Source of the DNA: JBAZKK01 sp041650795
Lineage (GTDB): Bacteria > Omnitrophota > Gorgyraeia > Gygaellales > Profunditerraquicolaceae
DNA length: 64,000 nucleotides
Reading direction: 5' to 3'
Assembly (NCBI GenBank): GCA_041650795.1
Contig: JBAZKK010000001.1
Coordinates: forward strand, 15,216 to 79,215
Positions 49,301 to 58,242 of this stretch are shown one piece after another. The notes under the pieces are model-generated. The model saw nothing but the letters and a program-made list of their open reading frames with translations. It was not told where the DNA came from and did not search any database. Made by a program: the position numbers and the translations under genes. How positions within the stretch are numbered: position 1 is the stretch's first letter; each line of letters begins with the position of its first letter.

Positions 49301-49335
49301 GAAACACCTTCCGGGCGAATCGGGAGAGTGTTTCT
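49300..49335. repeat. Dispersed palindromic element, copy 2 (inverted)
   Basis: AGAAACACCTTCC (49300-49312), spacer GGGCGAATCG, GGAGAGTGTTTCT (49323-49335). The arms have one mismatch and one G-T pair. The spacer matches the reverse complement of the spacer of copy 1 at 8 of 10 positions, so this copy is inverted relative to 44207-44242. It begins in the last base of the xerD stop codon. Confidence 0.8.
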
Positions 49336-49372
49336 GCATAATAGAAGGTCTAAGGATTATCCGAGAGAAGTA

Positions 49373-50662
49373 ATGGAGAGCCAGATGCATAAATATCTTA
49401 AGAAGATACCGCAAGAGTTGCGGGGTCTTATTGCGTTAGCCGGAGAGACCGCCGAAGAACTGGGGATGTCGGCGTATCTGGTAGGAGGATTCGTGCGCGA
49501 CCTTATCATGGGTGCCAGAAACCTGGATTCGGATATCGTAATAGAGGGGGACGGCATAAAATTCTCTGAAGCCCTGGCAGCCAAGACGTCAGCCAGGCTG
49601 ACAAGGCACCGCAGGTTCGCAACCGCGACGGTTGCCTTCGGCCCGCATCTAAAATTTGATATCTCTACCGCACGCAGGGAAACCTATCCTTTCCCGGCGG
49701 CCCTGCCGGTCGTAGAAGCCGGGATTATAAAGGAAGATTTAGGGCGGCGCGATTTTACCATCAATGCCATGGCAGTCAGCATCAATCGGGGGATCTTCGG
49801 GAGGTTGACGGATATCTATGGCGGAAGGCGCGACATCGCCGGCAGGCGTATCCGTGTCTTGCATAATTTGAGCTTTATTGATGATCCCACCCGCATGCTT
49901 CGGGCAGTGCGTTTTAGCAGGCGTTATAATTTTAAGATTGAACCGCGCACCATGCGTCTGCTCAAAGAGGCGGCGCGCCTGAGGATGCTTGAGAGGGTGC
50001 ATCCTCACCGCGTGCGCGATGAGCTGGTATTGATTTTAAAGGAAGACGAGCCGCTTAAGCCCCTTAAGGCGATTCAAGAGCTGATGGGGTTTGGGTTCAT
50101 AGATAAAAAATTGAAGATCTCAAGATCCACCGAGAGCCTCATGCGTGCGCTCAAAAGAGAAATCGACTGGTTCAGGGGCGCTTATCCGCGGCGCCGGCAC
50201 CTGGATGCCTGGGTGATTTATTTCACCGCGCTGCTTGAATCCCTGGATGCAGCCACAACCAGGAGAATAGCGAAGAAATTTGCCCTTTCAAAAGGCGAGA
50301 CCAAAAGGATACTTAGCGCCAAGGGCTTTAAGCCGGCTTTCCTGCGTAGTTTATTCTCTGCCGACACAAAGCCAAGCCGTATCTACCACATCCTTGAGCC
50401 GTTGAGTTACGAGGCAATCATTATGCTAAGGGCAAAATATCCCGATAAGAATCTCTTAAGACATATCGATGATTTCTTCGGTATTTATAACGGTACGCGC
50501 ATTGCCGTTTCAGGTCATGACCTGCATAAGCTTGGCCTTGCGCCCGGTCCGCGTTACCAGAAGATATTGCGCAGGATACTGGATGCCCGCTTGAACGGCG
50601 TCGCCACCACAAGGGAAGAGGAGATTGCCTTGGCAGAGAGCTTAGCCGGGGCATTAGCTTAG
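49373..50662 (+). CDS. CCA-adding / poly(A) polymerase family nucleotidyltransferase
   Basis: 429 residues from ATG 49373; ATG 49385 is possible, while GTG 49328 lies in the repeat. LVGGFVRD, the DSDIVIEGD metal site, RRDFTINAMA, FIDDPTRMLRAVRFSRR and the ERVHPHRVRDEL segments are those of class II tRNA nucleotidyltransferases. It adds or repairs CCA at tRNA ends, or tails RNA. The visible tRNA already encodes CCA, so repair or an A-adding role is plausible. No CBS or DHH fusion is present. Confidence 0.9.
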   Translation: MESQMHKYLKKIPQELRGLIALAGETAEELGMSAYLVGGFVRDLIMGARNLDSDIVIEGDGIKFSEALAAKTSARLTRHRRFATATVAFGPHLKFDISTARRETYPFPAALPVVEAGIIKEDLGRRDFTINAMAVSINRGIFGRLTDIYGGRRDIAGRRIRVLHNLSFIDDPTRMLRAVRFSRRYNFKIEPRTMRLLKEAARLRMLERVHPHRVRDELVLILKEDEPLKPLKAIQELMGFGFIDKKLKISRSTESLMRALKREIDWFRGAYPRRRHLDAWVIYFTALLESLDAATTRRIAKKFALSKGETKRILSAKGFKPAFLRSLFSADTKPSRIYHILEPLSYEAIIMLRAKYPDKNLLRHIDDFFGIYNGTRIAVSGHDLHKLGLAPGPRYQKILRRILDARLNGVATTREEEIALAESLAGALA

Positions 50663-50663
50663 G

Positions 50664-50945
50664 GTGACGATCGGGATTTTGAGGTTATCCTTGTTTATAG
50701 CAGAAAGCAATTCCCTTAAGGACAGAAGGATGGTTCTCCATAGTCTCAAGGCCAGATTGCATAATTCCTTTAATATAGCAGTTGCCGAGGTTGACGAAGA
50801 AGATAAGTGGCGCAAGGCTACCCTGGCAGTGGTGGGGGTGGGTAAGAATGCCACCGGAGTAAACAGCACCCTTTCGGAGGTAGTTAATTTTATAGAGGGC
50901 TTTCACGGCGCAGAGTTGCTGGATTATGAAATGGAGATGATCTGA
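50664..50945 (+). CDS. DUF503 protein (YlxP-like)
   Basis: 93 residues from GTG 50664. ESNSLKDRRMVLHSLKARLHNSFN and VAEVDEEDKW match the DUF503 family, found beside rbfA and infB in many bacteria (YlxP). The function is unknown, probably ribosome-related. Its direct neighbour is rbfA. Confidence 0.88.
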   Translation: MTIGILRLSLFIAESNSLKDRRMVLHSLKARLHNSFNIAVAEVDEEDKWRKATLAVVGVGKNATGVNSTLSEVVNFIEGFHGAELLDYEMEMI

Positions 50946-50948
50946 CAT

Positions 50949-51329
50949 ATGGCAAGAGCCGAGAAGGTGGCGCATAACCTGAAGAAAGAGATAAGCAGCA
51001 TATTACACGATGAGCTCAATGATCCGCGTTTAGGGTTTATCACCATCACGCGCGTAGATTTGACGCCGGACCTGCGTTACGCCAGGATTTTTTACAGCGT
51101 CCTGGGGGGAGACGAGGAATACGTCCGTACCAGAGAGGCCCTGGATTCCGCTCTGGGGTTTATCCGCAGGATGATCGGGCAGCGCATCAGGTTGAGGTTT
51201 ACGCCCGAGCTTGTCTTTAAGGAAGACCGCTCCAGCGAGTACAGCATTAAGATCGAAGAAGTGCTTAACGAGATAAGGGGGTTAGATGAGCCTAAAAAAA
51301 ATAATCGCCGCCATAAAAAAACAAAATAA
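50949..51329 (+). CDS. rbfA: 30S ribosome-binding factor A
   Basis: 126 residues, a KH-type fold: RAEKVAHNLKKEISSILHDELNDPR, GFITITRVDLTPDLRYARIFYSV and the RIRLRFTPEL ending. It helps mature the 16S 5' end in the cold. The last 44 nt, encoding a Lys/Arg/Asn-rich tail, overlap the start of nrnA in another frame. Confidence 0.94.
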   Translation: MARAEKVAHNLKKEISSILHDELNDPRLGFITITRVDLTPDLRYARIFYSVLGGDEEYVRTREALDSALGFIRRMIGQRIRLRFTPELVFKEDRSSEYSIKIEEVLNEIRGLDEPKKNNRRHKKTK

Positions 51330-52254
51330 TTTTCTGGTTACTGCCCACACCAACCTGGAAGGCGATGCTATCGGCTCTGAGATGGCCTTTTACATGCTTT
51401 TGAAATATCTCGGCAAGAACGCTATCGTCACCAACAGCGACCGCGTACCGGCGGCCTACCGTTTTTTGCCGCTCCTAGAAAATATCCGGAAGTTTCGCAA
51501 AGGGCGCTTCGTACCATTTGACTGCCTGGTGCTTCTGGATTGCTCGGACCTGCACCGGGCAGGCGGGGTAGGGAGGCTCAATCTTGAGGGCAAGTCGGTT
51601 ATCAATATCGACCACCATACGAGCAACGGGTATTTCGGAGACGTCAATTGGGTATTGCCCCATATTTCATCGGCATCCGAGATGGTCTATATCTTATACC
51701 GCAAATTAGGAGTTCCCTTCAACCGCGATATTGCGACCCTGCTTTATGCCGGCATGGTCAGCGATACCGGTTCCTTTCGTTATTCCAACACCACTTCTTC
51801 CACGCATAAGGCCGCGGCAGAACTTATAGACTACGGCCTGGACGTAAGGAACATCTACCGCCGCATATACGAGGATATAAATTTTAATGATATGCGCCTT
51901 TTAAATAAAATAGCTCTTTCTATAAAACGGGATACCTCCGGTAAAATTGTCTGGTGCCTTATACCCATGGCCTTGGTAAAGAAAAATTCATCGCTGGATT
52001 TAAGCGAGCAGGTCTTAGGGTTCTGCCGTGCCGTCAAGGGCGCGGAGGTGGCAGTATTATTCAAGGAGAATCTCGGTACCGCCAAGGAGGTTCGCGTAAA
52101 CCTGCGTTCGCAGGGCAAGGTCGATGTCAATGCTATCGCTGCCTTTTTTGGCGGGGGAGGACATAAGACCGCCAGCGGATGCACCATGAAGGGGCGCACC
52201 GAGTCCATAATGAAGAAGGTCCTGGCAAAGGTCAGGCAGGCCCTGGTGAGATGA
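51286..52254 (+). CDS. nrnA: Bifunctional oligoribonuclease / pAp phosphatase (DHH family)
   Basis: 322 residues. TAHTNLEGDAIGSE, LLDCSDL, DHHTSNGYFGDVN, GMVSDTGSFRYSNT and the DHHA1 GGGGHKTASG motif identify NrnA. It degrades nanoRNA and removes phosphate from pAp. It starts inside rbfA (44-nt overlap) and overlaps ribF by 4 nt. The rbfA-nrnA(-truB)-ribF order is common; truB is absent here. Confidence 0.94.
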   Translation: MSLKKIIAAIKKQNNFLVTAHTNLEGDAIGSEMAFYMLLKYLGKNAIVTNSDRVPAAYRFLPLLENIRKFRKGRFVPFDCLVLLDCSDLHRAGGVGRLNLEGKSVINIDHHTSNGYFGDVNWVLPHISSASEMVYILYRKLGVPFNRDIATLLYAGMVSDTGSFRYSNTTSSTHKAAAELIDYGLDVRNIYRRIYEDINFNDMRLLNKIALSIKRDTSGKIVWCLIPMALVKKNSSLDLSEQVLGFCRAVKGAEVAVLFKENLGTAKEVRVNLRSQGKVDVNAIAAFFGGGGHKTASGCTMKGRTESIMKKVLAKVRQALVR

Positions 52255-53195
52255 AGGTTATTTACGGTATCAGCAATATCAAGCATTACCGCAGGCCGGT
52301 AGTAGCCCTGGGTGTTTTTGACGGGATGCACCGCGGACATCGCCGCATACTTAAAGAGGCGGCAGCCAAGGCCAGGCGCATAAAGGGCAGGAGCGTGGTC
52401 CTGACGTTCTGGCCGCACCCCCAGAAGGAGGCCAGCCTCTATTCGTTGAAGCACCGTTTAAAACTGATTCAAGAACTCGGCATCGATATCTGTATCGTGG
52501 TGCATTTTGACGCCTCCTTCTCGCGCATCAGCCCGGAGGTCTTTGTAAGAGAGGTGTTGGAGAAGAAGCTCGGCGCAGCCTATGTATATGTAGGTAGGAA
52601 TTTCAGGTTCGGACGCAGAGGACTGGGCAATCCGCACCTCCTTGAAAGATTAAGCCGGGAATCCCGCTTTGCTTTAAGGTTGTTCGATATCATGCGCGTT
52701 AACGGCGCGCCTATCAGCAGCAGCCGCATCCGTCGTCTTATCGTAAACGGCAGTCTCGTATCCGCCGAGCGGCTCTTGTTGAAGCCTGTGACGGTATTGG
52801 GAACAGTGGTAAGGGGCGACTCATTTGCCTCCACAAAACTGGGGTTTCCCACCGCTAATATTAATCCGCATCACGAGATCCTTCCTCCGGCGGGCATATA
52901 CGCCGTGCGCGTTATTATCGGCAGAGAAGTTTTTCAGGGCGCATGTTATATCGGAGCAAGGCCGACTATCGGCAAAAAGGTGCAAAAAGGCAGAGACAGA
53001 AACATTGAGGTGCATATCATTGATTTTAACAGGAATATCTATGGCCGCGAAATAGAGGTGCAGTTTTTAAGAAAGCTTAGAAACGAGAAAAAATTTTCCA
53101 CCCCGCGGGATTTAGCGCGGCAGATTAAAATCGACATCCTGCAGGCAAGGTCTGTTTTCCCTTCCACCAAAACTACCACAACATCTAGAAATTAA
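52251..53195 (+). CDS. ribF: Bifunctional riboflavin kinase / FAD synthetase
   Basis: 314 residues from ATG 52251 (ATGA overlap with nrnA); in-frame codons upstream lie inside nrnA and do not fit the family. The N-terminal nucleotidyltransferase has GVFDGMHRGHRRIL and the ISSSRIRRLI signature. The C-terminal kinase has LGFPTANIN and PPAGIYAV. It turns riboflavin into FMN and FAD, the FMN being the ligand of the riboswitch at 38957. Confidence 0.96.
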   Translation: MKVIYGISNIKHYRRPVVALGVFDGMHRGHRRILKEAAAKARRIKGRSVVLTFWPHPQKEASLYSLKHRLKLIQELGIDICIVVHFDASFSRISPEVFVREVLEKKLGAAYVYVGRNFRFGRRGLGNPHLLERLSRESRFALRLFDIMRVNGAPISSSRIRRLIVNGSLVSAERLLLKPVTVLGTVVRGDSFASTKLGFPTANINPHHEILPPAGIYAVRVIIGREVFQGACYIGARPTIGKKVQKGRDRNIEVHIIDFNRNIYGREIEVQFLRKLRNEKKFSTPRDLARQIKIDILQARSVFPSTKTTTTSRN

Positions 53196-53248
53196 GCCTT
53201 CTTTATACACTATCCATTGTATTTGAGCAAGTTAGGAAAAATTTTATC

Positions 53249-53277
53249 TTGACAAAATCTTTGATTTTATCTATACT
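53249..53277 (+). promoter_or_regulatory. mra (division and cell wall) operon promoter
   Basis: Perfect TTGACA (53249-53254), a 17-nt spacer and TATACT (53272-53277). The start falls near 53284, at the edge of the repeated GTGG boxes. It drives mraZ and the genes behind it. Confidence 0.8.
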
Positions 53278-53284
53278 TGATTAC

Positions 53285-53311
53285 AAAGTGGATAGAAGTG
53301 GAGTAAAGTGG
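53285..53311 (+). promoter_or_regulatory. MraZ operator: three GTGG boxes with 10-bp period
   Basis: AAAGTGG (53285-53291), GAAGTGG (53295-53301) and AAAGTGG (53305-53311) form three direct repeats one DNA turn apart, immediately downstream of the -10. This is the known arrangement of MraZ boxes ahead of mraZ, so MraZ should repress or tune its own operon here. Confidence 0.8.
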
Positions 53312-53324
53312 AAAGGATAGTTTC

Positions 53325-53762
53325 ATGTTTTACGGCGAATATATTCACTCCATAGACCGTAAAGGCCGCCTTATATTGCCATCCAAATTCAGGGAAGTCA
53401 GCAAAGCCCATTTTATAGAGAAATTCTTTGTAACCCGCGGTTTGGATAACTGTCTCTTTATGTTTTCCGAAGAGGAGTGGCACGCTCAAGAAAATAAATT
53501 CAAGGCCATGTCTTTTACGAAGCAGCAGTCTCGCACATTTAACCGTCTTTATTTCTCGGGGGCTGTGGAGATAACAGCGGACAGGCAAGGAAGGATACTC
53601 CTGCCGCAATACCTTAAGGATTATGCCGGGATTAAACGCGAGTTGGTGCTGGTCGGCGTATCAAATAGGATTGAGATCTGGGCCAGGGAGAGCTGGGATA
53701 AATTTTACGGCAGCTGTCGGCAGTCTTTCGAGGAGATCGCCGAGAAGCTCATGGATATATAA
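53325..53762 (+). CDS. mraZ: Transcriptional regulator MraZ
   Basis: 145 residues with two SpoVT/AbrB-like halves, each with the DxxxR core (SIDRKGRLILPSKFR and TADRQGRILLPQYLK). MraZ is a ring-shaped DNA-binding protein controlling the dcw cluster. The operator boxes at 53285-53311 lie between its promoter and its ATG. No strong Shine-Dalgarno is seen beyond GGAAAGGA. Confidence 0.95.
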   Translation: MFYGEYIHSIDRKGRLILPSKFREVSKAHFIEKFFVTRGLDNCLFMFSEEEWHAQENKFKAMSFTKQQSRTFNRLYFSGAVEITADRQGRILLPQYLKDYAGIKRELVLVGVSNRIEIWARESWDKFYGSCRQSFEEIAEKLMDI

Positions 53763-53766
53763 CAAT

Positions 53767-54687
53767 ATGTTGGGAGTTCTGGCGCAAGACACCATGCTTA
53801 ATAAATATCATATGCCGGTAATGCTAGGGGGGGTTATGCGTTATCTGGAGCCCCGGCCCGGAAAGGTTATCGTTGATGCTACTGTAGGCACGGCGGGCCA
53901 CAGCCTCGAGATTGTCGGACAGATTGCCCCATCCGGGAGATTAATCGCCATTGACCGTGACCGGCAGTCTCTTTCTGTCGCCAGCGAGAGGCTTTCTTCG
54001 TCCGGGGTAAATTGCGAATTCGTACACGCCAATTTCATGGAGCTGGATTCCGTATTGTCGGGCTTGAACGTCTCCAGGATTGACGGCATACTTTTCGACC
54101 TGGGGATCTCTTCCTACCAGCTTGAGGATGCCCAGAGGGGCTTTAGTTTTCAGAGCCGAGGGCCGCTCGATATGCGCCTCGATACCGACAGCTACATCTC
54201 TGCCTATGACCTGGTGAACAACCTTAACGAAGAGGAGATATCCGCGATGCTTTGGAATTTCGGGCAGGAGCGCTGGCATAACCGCATTGCGCACCTCCTG
54301 GTGAAAGAAAGGCAGAGGCGTCCTATCAGCACCACCGCGGAGTTATCCGATATCGTATTGCGGGCCATACCGCACCGTTACCGCTCTTACCGTATACATC
54401 CGGCTACGCGTACCTTTCAGGCCGTGCGTATTGCCGTTAACCGCGAGCTGGAGGCTTTGGGCGCGGCAATAGAGAAGGCGATTGCTTTATTGGACAAAGG
54501 CGGCAGGATATGCGTTATTTCATTTCACTCACTGGAGGACCGCATTGTGAAGCTGAGTTTCCGCAAGGCAGCCCTGGATGGGGCGTTGAAGATTATTACC
54601 CTCAAACCGCTGTATCCTTCCCGCGAGGAGCTGGAGGACAACCCTTCCAGCCGTAGCGCAAAGCTAAGAGTAGGAGAGAGGTTATAA
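53767..54687 (+). CDS. rsmH: 16S rRNA (cytosine-1402-N4)-methyltransferase
   Basis: 306 residues from ATG 53767. ATG 53794, starting MLNKYHMPVM, fits the usual N-terminus equally well; neither has a Shine-Dalgarno. VDATVGTAGHS is the SAM site, DGILFDLGISSYQLED and the late VISFHSLEDRIVK motifs are diagnostic. It methylates C1402 in the ribosomal P site. It is the standard second gene of the mra cluster. Confidence 0.93.
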   Translation: MLGVLAQDTMLNKYHMPVMLGGVMRYLEPRPGKVIVDATVGTAGHSLEIVGQIAPSGRLIAIDRDRQSLSVASERLSSSGVNCEFVHANFMELDSVLSGLNVSRIDGILFDLGISSYQLEDAQRGFSFQSRGPLDMRLDTDSYISAYDLVNNLNEEEISAMLWNFGQERWHNRIAHLLVKERQRRPISTTAELSDIVLRAIPHRYRSYRIHPATRTFQAVRIAVNRELEALGAAIEKAIALLDKGGRICVISFHSLEDRIVKLSFRKAALDGALKIITLKPLYPSREELEDNPSSRSAKLRVGERL

Positions 54688-54689
54688 CT

Positions 54690-55055
54690 ATGAGGCCTTC
54701 CAGATTTTTATCCTTTATCCTGATGGCTACCTTTCTGTGCGTTATCTATGTCTATCAGCAAACGGAGATCTTCCGTTTCGGTTACCTCGGGCAGAAGAGA
54801 TTGAACGAGTTCCGCGAATTGCAGGACAGGAATGCCACCTTAAGATACAGCATTGAGAAAGGAGCTTCATTGATCCGGGTAGGAGACAAGATTTCCAGCA
54901 ACATGGATTTTCAGATGCCGGACAGTTATCGACTGGTTAAACTCGACTCTAATCAACCAACAGTAAGGGGCGGTATTTTCTACCGGACTGACGCCCTCTT
55001 CTCCCGTATCTTTGGAGTCAGAAGAGAAGCTCAGGCAAAAACCGTCAACCCCTAA
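54690..55055 (+). CDS. ftsL: FtsL-like septum protein
   Basis: 121 residues. One N-terminal hydrophobic helix (about 7-22) is followed by a heptad-like, charged coiled-coil segment, as in the poorly conserved FtsL. Sequence alone is weak; its position between rsmH and the septal PBP gene is the main evidence. FtsL bridges FtsB, FtsQ and FtsWI. It has a longer C-terminal extension than typical. Confidence 0.7.
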   Translation: MRPSRFLSFILMATFLCVIYVYQQTEIFRFGYLGQKRLNEFRELQDRNATLRYSIEKGASLIRVGDKISSNMDFQMPDSYRLVKLDSNQPTVRGGIFYRTDALFSRIFGVRREAQAKTVNP

Positions 55056-55067
55056 AAGCCTATAGTT

Positions 55068-56792
55068 GTGTATATCAGTGACTATCGCCGCAAAGCCAAA
55101 GCGGTTTTTTTGTTTTTCCTTCTGTTCCTGGTTCTTTGTATCGCCCGCCTTTTCTATATTCAGTTTTTCCGTTGGAGCTATCTTGCGGAGATCGCCCGTA
55201 AGCAACACAGCCTGTTGGTGGAATTGGAGCCGCGTCGCGGCACCATCTATGATTCAAATCTGAAGCCGCAGGCGGCCAACATTGCCGCGGATTCTGTCTA
55301 CGCCTGCCCCAATGAGATCAAGGATAAGGATAAAGAGGCGGTTATACGGCAGCTTATGCCGATACTCGGCTTTGATTACGACTATCTCAAGGACAGGCTT
55401 TATCGCAGGAAGTCTTTCATATGGCTTGCCAGGAAGATTACCCCGGAGCAAAGCGATGCGATTAAAAAATTAAACATCAAGGGGATTGATTTTATCAAAG
55501 AGAGCAGGCGCTCCTATCCTAATGCCTACCTGGCCAGCCACCTGTTGGGTTTTGCCGGGCTAGATAATAACGGCTTGGAGGGGCTGGAGCTTTATTGCGA
55601 TAAATACTTGAAAGGCAAGAAGGGGTGGGCCCTTGTGCTCAGGGATGCCAGGCAGAAGAAGCTGGATATCTCCGACAAGACGGTTGTGGCCGAGGACGGT
55701 TATGACCTGGTGCTTACCATTGATGAGGTTATCCAGTATATTGCGGAAAGGGAATTGGATAAGGTCTACCGCGCCTACCATGCCAAAGGCGCCAGCATTG
55801 TGGTGCTTGACCCGCATACCGGAGCGATACTGGCGATGGCCAATCGTCCGACGTTTGACTTGAATAATCCCGCTGTCGCTTCAAAAGACCAGATGCGCAA
55901 CCGTGCTATCTGCGATTTATTTGAGCCTGGTTCGGTATTCAAGATTGTCACTGCTTCCGCTGCTTTAGATGAGAACAAGGTAAAGGAGGAGGATAAATTC
56001 TTTTGCGAAAACGGCTCGTATAAGGTCGCCACGCACATCCTTCATGACCACCGTCCGCACGGGGAGCTTTCCTTTCGCGAGGTTATTGAGCAGTCCAGCA
56101 ATATCGGCGTAGCCAAGGTCGCACAGTTATTGGGGCCAGGGGTTATCTATCGTTACGGCTGCTTATTCGGGTTCGGTCAGAAGAGCGGGGTAGACCTGCC
56201 GGGCGAGATATCCGGCGTCTTCAAAGAGCCCCGTTCGTGGTCCAAGGTTTCTATCGCTACCGTGCCGATGGGGCAGGAGGTCGGCGTTACCGCCATCCAG
56301 TTAGCCGATGCCATATCGGTTATTGCCAACGGCGGACAGCTCATGCGTCCTTACCTCGTAAGCGAGATCCGCGATAATCGCGGATACATCATCAAGAAAT
56401 CCCAGCCCAGGATGGTTGCCAAGGTTATCTCGCTGGATACCTCTGCGCGGATGAAAAAGATATTAATCGGCGTAGTGGAGGGCGGTACCGGAAAGCTCGC
56501 GAGGCTCAAGGATTTTAGCGCCGCAGGCAAGACCGGGACAGCCCAGAAGATAGAGCCTAACGGTACCTATTCTCACACCAAGTTTATGGCCTCTTTCATC
56601 GGGTTTGCGCCTGCGGAGGATCCTTTGGTGGCGATTGCCGTGGTAGTGGATGAACCTAGGCCTGTTTATTACGGAGGGGTGGTAGCGGCTCCGGCATTTA
56701 AAAATGTAGCCGGTGATGTCTTGAAATATCTTAAGGCCAGAGAGCCGCTTAAAGAAACAGCGGCATTCCATGAGACTATTTCGCTTAATTAA
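55068..56792 (+). CDS. ftsI: Septal peptidoglycan transpeptidase (PBP3/FtsI)
   Basis: 574 residues from GTG 55068. It has a single N-terminal membrane helix, a PBP dimerisation domain (about 50-200), and a transpeptidase domain with SVFK (Ser289, Lys292), SSN (343-345) and KTG (488-490). No PASTA repeats are present. It crosslinks septal murein with FtsW. Its 3' end overlaps murE by 23 nt. Confidence 0.94.
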   Translation: MYISDYRRKAKAVFLFFLLFLVLCIARLFYIQFFRWSYLAEIARKQHSLLVELEPRRGTIYDSNLKPQAANIAADSVYACPNEIKDKDKEAVIRQLMPILGFDYDYLKDRLYRRKSFIWLARKITPEQSDAIKKLNIKGIDFIKESRRSYPNAYLASHLLGFAGLDNNGLEGLELYCDKYLKGKKGWALVLRDARQKKLDISDKTVVAEDGYDLVLTIDEVIQYIAERELDKVYRAYHAKGASIVVLDPHTGAILAMANRPTFDLNNPAVASKDQMRNRAICDLFEPGSVFKIVTASAALDENKVKEEDKFFCENGSYKVATHILHDHRPHGELSFREVIEQSSNIGVAKVAQLLGPGVIYRYGCLFGFGQKSGVDLPGEISGVFKEPRSWSKVSIATVPMGQEVGVTAIQLADAISVIANGGQLMRPYLVSEIRDNRGYIIKKSQPRMVAKVISLDTSARMKKILIGVVEGGTGKLARLKDFSAAGKTGTAQKIEPNGTYSHTKFMASFIGFAPAEDPLVAIAVVVDEPRPVYYGGVVAAPAFKNVAGDVLKYLKAREPLKETAAFHETISLN

Positions 56793-58242
56793 GACATTAG
56801 GGGATTGCCGCATCAGCGGGAGTTTTGAGGATTTCCCGCTGCGGGGGGTAAGCTCTGATTCCAAGGACGTAGGAAAGGATTTTATTTTCGTGGCAATAAA
56901 AGGGGTGCGTCGGGACGGCGGGGCTTTTATAAAAGAAGCCATTGAGAAAGGGGCGAGGGTTATCGTAACGGGAGACAAGGATATCGGGCTGCGGGATTAT
57001 CCCGGCGTGACGTTTATTACCGTGGATGATGACCGCTTTTCCCTGGCAAGGCTCGCCGATGCATTCTACGGTCACCCTTCCTCAAAGGTAAAGGTCATTG
57101 GAATAACCGGTACCAACGGTAAGACCACGATACTCTATTTATTGGAGGCGTTATTGAAGCAGGGAGGTTTTAGCAGCGGGGTTATCGGTACCGTTAATTA
57201 CCGTTTCAAGGGCAAGGTTATGAATTCCAAAAACACTACCCCCGGCCCGCTCGAATTGCAGTCTCTCCTAGACGGGATGAGAAAAAGCGGAGTTGATTTT
57301 GCGGTAATGGAGGTCTCTTCGCATGCCCTCCAGCAGCATAGGGTGGGAGGGATCGTTTTCCACAGTGCGATATTTACCAATTTAACGCAGGATCACCTGG
57401 ATTATCACGGAACCATGGAGGATTATTTTCTGGCCAAGGCCAGGCTATTTGAAGGGCTCGCTCCTTCTGCCCTGGCAGTCCTCAATAACGACGATGAGTA
57501 TGGTCGCAGGTTAAGGGGGTTGACGGATGCCACGGTAGTCACCTACGGCATAGATAACCCGTCCGATGTAACGGCAGGGGATATCAGGATGGAGCTGGGC
57601 CAGACTAATTTTATTTTTAAATATGCCGCAGGTAAAATACCTATCCGCACTCCGCTTATCGGCAGGCACAATGTTTACAATATCCTGGCCCTGGCCGCCT
57701 GGGGGATAGCGGCAGGGTTTAAACCGGAGCAGCTGAAAGCCGCACTGGAGATGTTTACGGTTGCCCCGGGGAGGTTGGAGAGAATTGAGAATAACAGGGG
57801 CATAAGCATCTTTGTTGATTATGCCCACACCGAGGATGCCCTCCGCAACGTAATCAGTTCCCTAAGGCAGGTTGCCGCTAAGTCTGCGAGAATCCTGGTA
57901 GTCTTCGGTTGCGGAGGAGAAAGAGACAAGACGAAAAGGCCGAAGATGGGTAAGGTCGTCTCGGAGCTGGCGGATTACGCCGTTATTACCAGCGATAACC
58001 CCCGCTCGGAGGACCCGGCGTTGATAGTAGAGGATATTAAAAAAGGCATAGCCGGCAATAATTACGAGGTGGTCCTGGAACGGCGCGCGGCCATTGCTAG
58101 GATTTTATCTCTGGCTGGAGCGGGTGATGTGGTTCTGCTTGCCGGTAAAGGCCATGAGATTTCTCAGATATACTCTGATTCCAGCGTAGATTTCGACGAT
58201 AGAGAGGTTGCGAGGCAATGTTTAAGACAGGGGAAATCCTAA
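56770..58242 (+). CDS. murE: UDP-MurNAc-tripeptide synthetase, meso-DAP type
   Basis: 490 residues. The Mur ligase ATP loop GITGTNGKTT and the C-terminal SDNPRSEDP motif are present. DNPR is the signature of meso-diaminopimelate-adding MurE, as opposed to the lysine-type. This predicts DAP-type peptidoglycan. It overlaps ftsI by 23 nt and murF by 25 nt. Confidence 0.96.
   Translation: MRLFRLIKTLGDCRISGSFEDFPLRGVSSDSKDVGKDFIFVAIKGVRRDGGAFIKEAIEKGARVIVTGDKDIGLRDYPGVTFITVDDDRFSLARLADAFYGHPSSKVKVIGITGTNGKTTILYLLEALLKQGGFSSGVIGTVNYRFKGKVMNSKNTTPGPLELQSLLDGMRKSGVDFAVMEVSSHALQQHRVGGIVFHSAIFTNLTQDHLDYHGTMEDYFLAKARLFEGLAPSALAVLNNDDEYGRRLRGLTDATVVTYGIDNPSDVTAGDIRMELGQTNFIFKYAAGKIPIRTPLIGRHNVYNILALAAWGIAAGFKPEQLKAALEMFTVAPGRLERIENNRGISIFVDYAHTEDALRNVISSLRQVAAKSARILVVFGCGGERDKTKRPKMGKVVSELADYAVITSDNPRSEDPALIVEDIKKGIAGNNYEVVLERRAAIARILSLAGAGDVVLLAGKGHEISQIYSDSSVDFDDREVARQCLRQGKS

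Noticed and set aside
49328..49372. GTG 49328 as the start of the CCA-adding enzyme
   Set aside because: It lies inside the palindromic repeat and adds residues not expected in the family. ATG 49373 is a better start.
52179..52250. Upstream start for ribF inside nrnA
   Set aside because: The extra residues do not fit the family, and ATG 52251 gives the usual 4-nt overlap.
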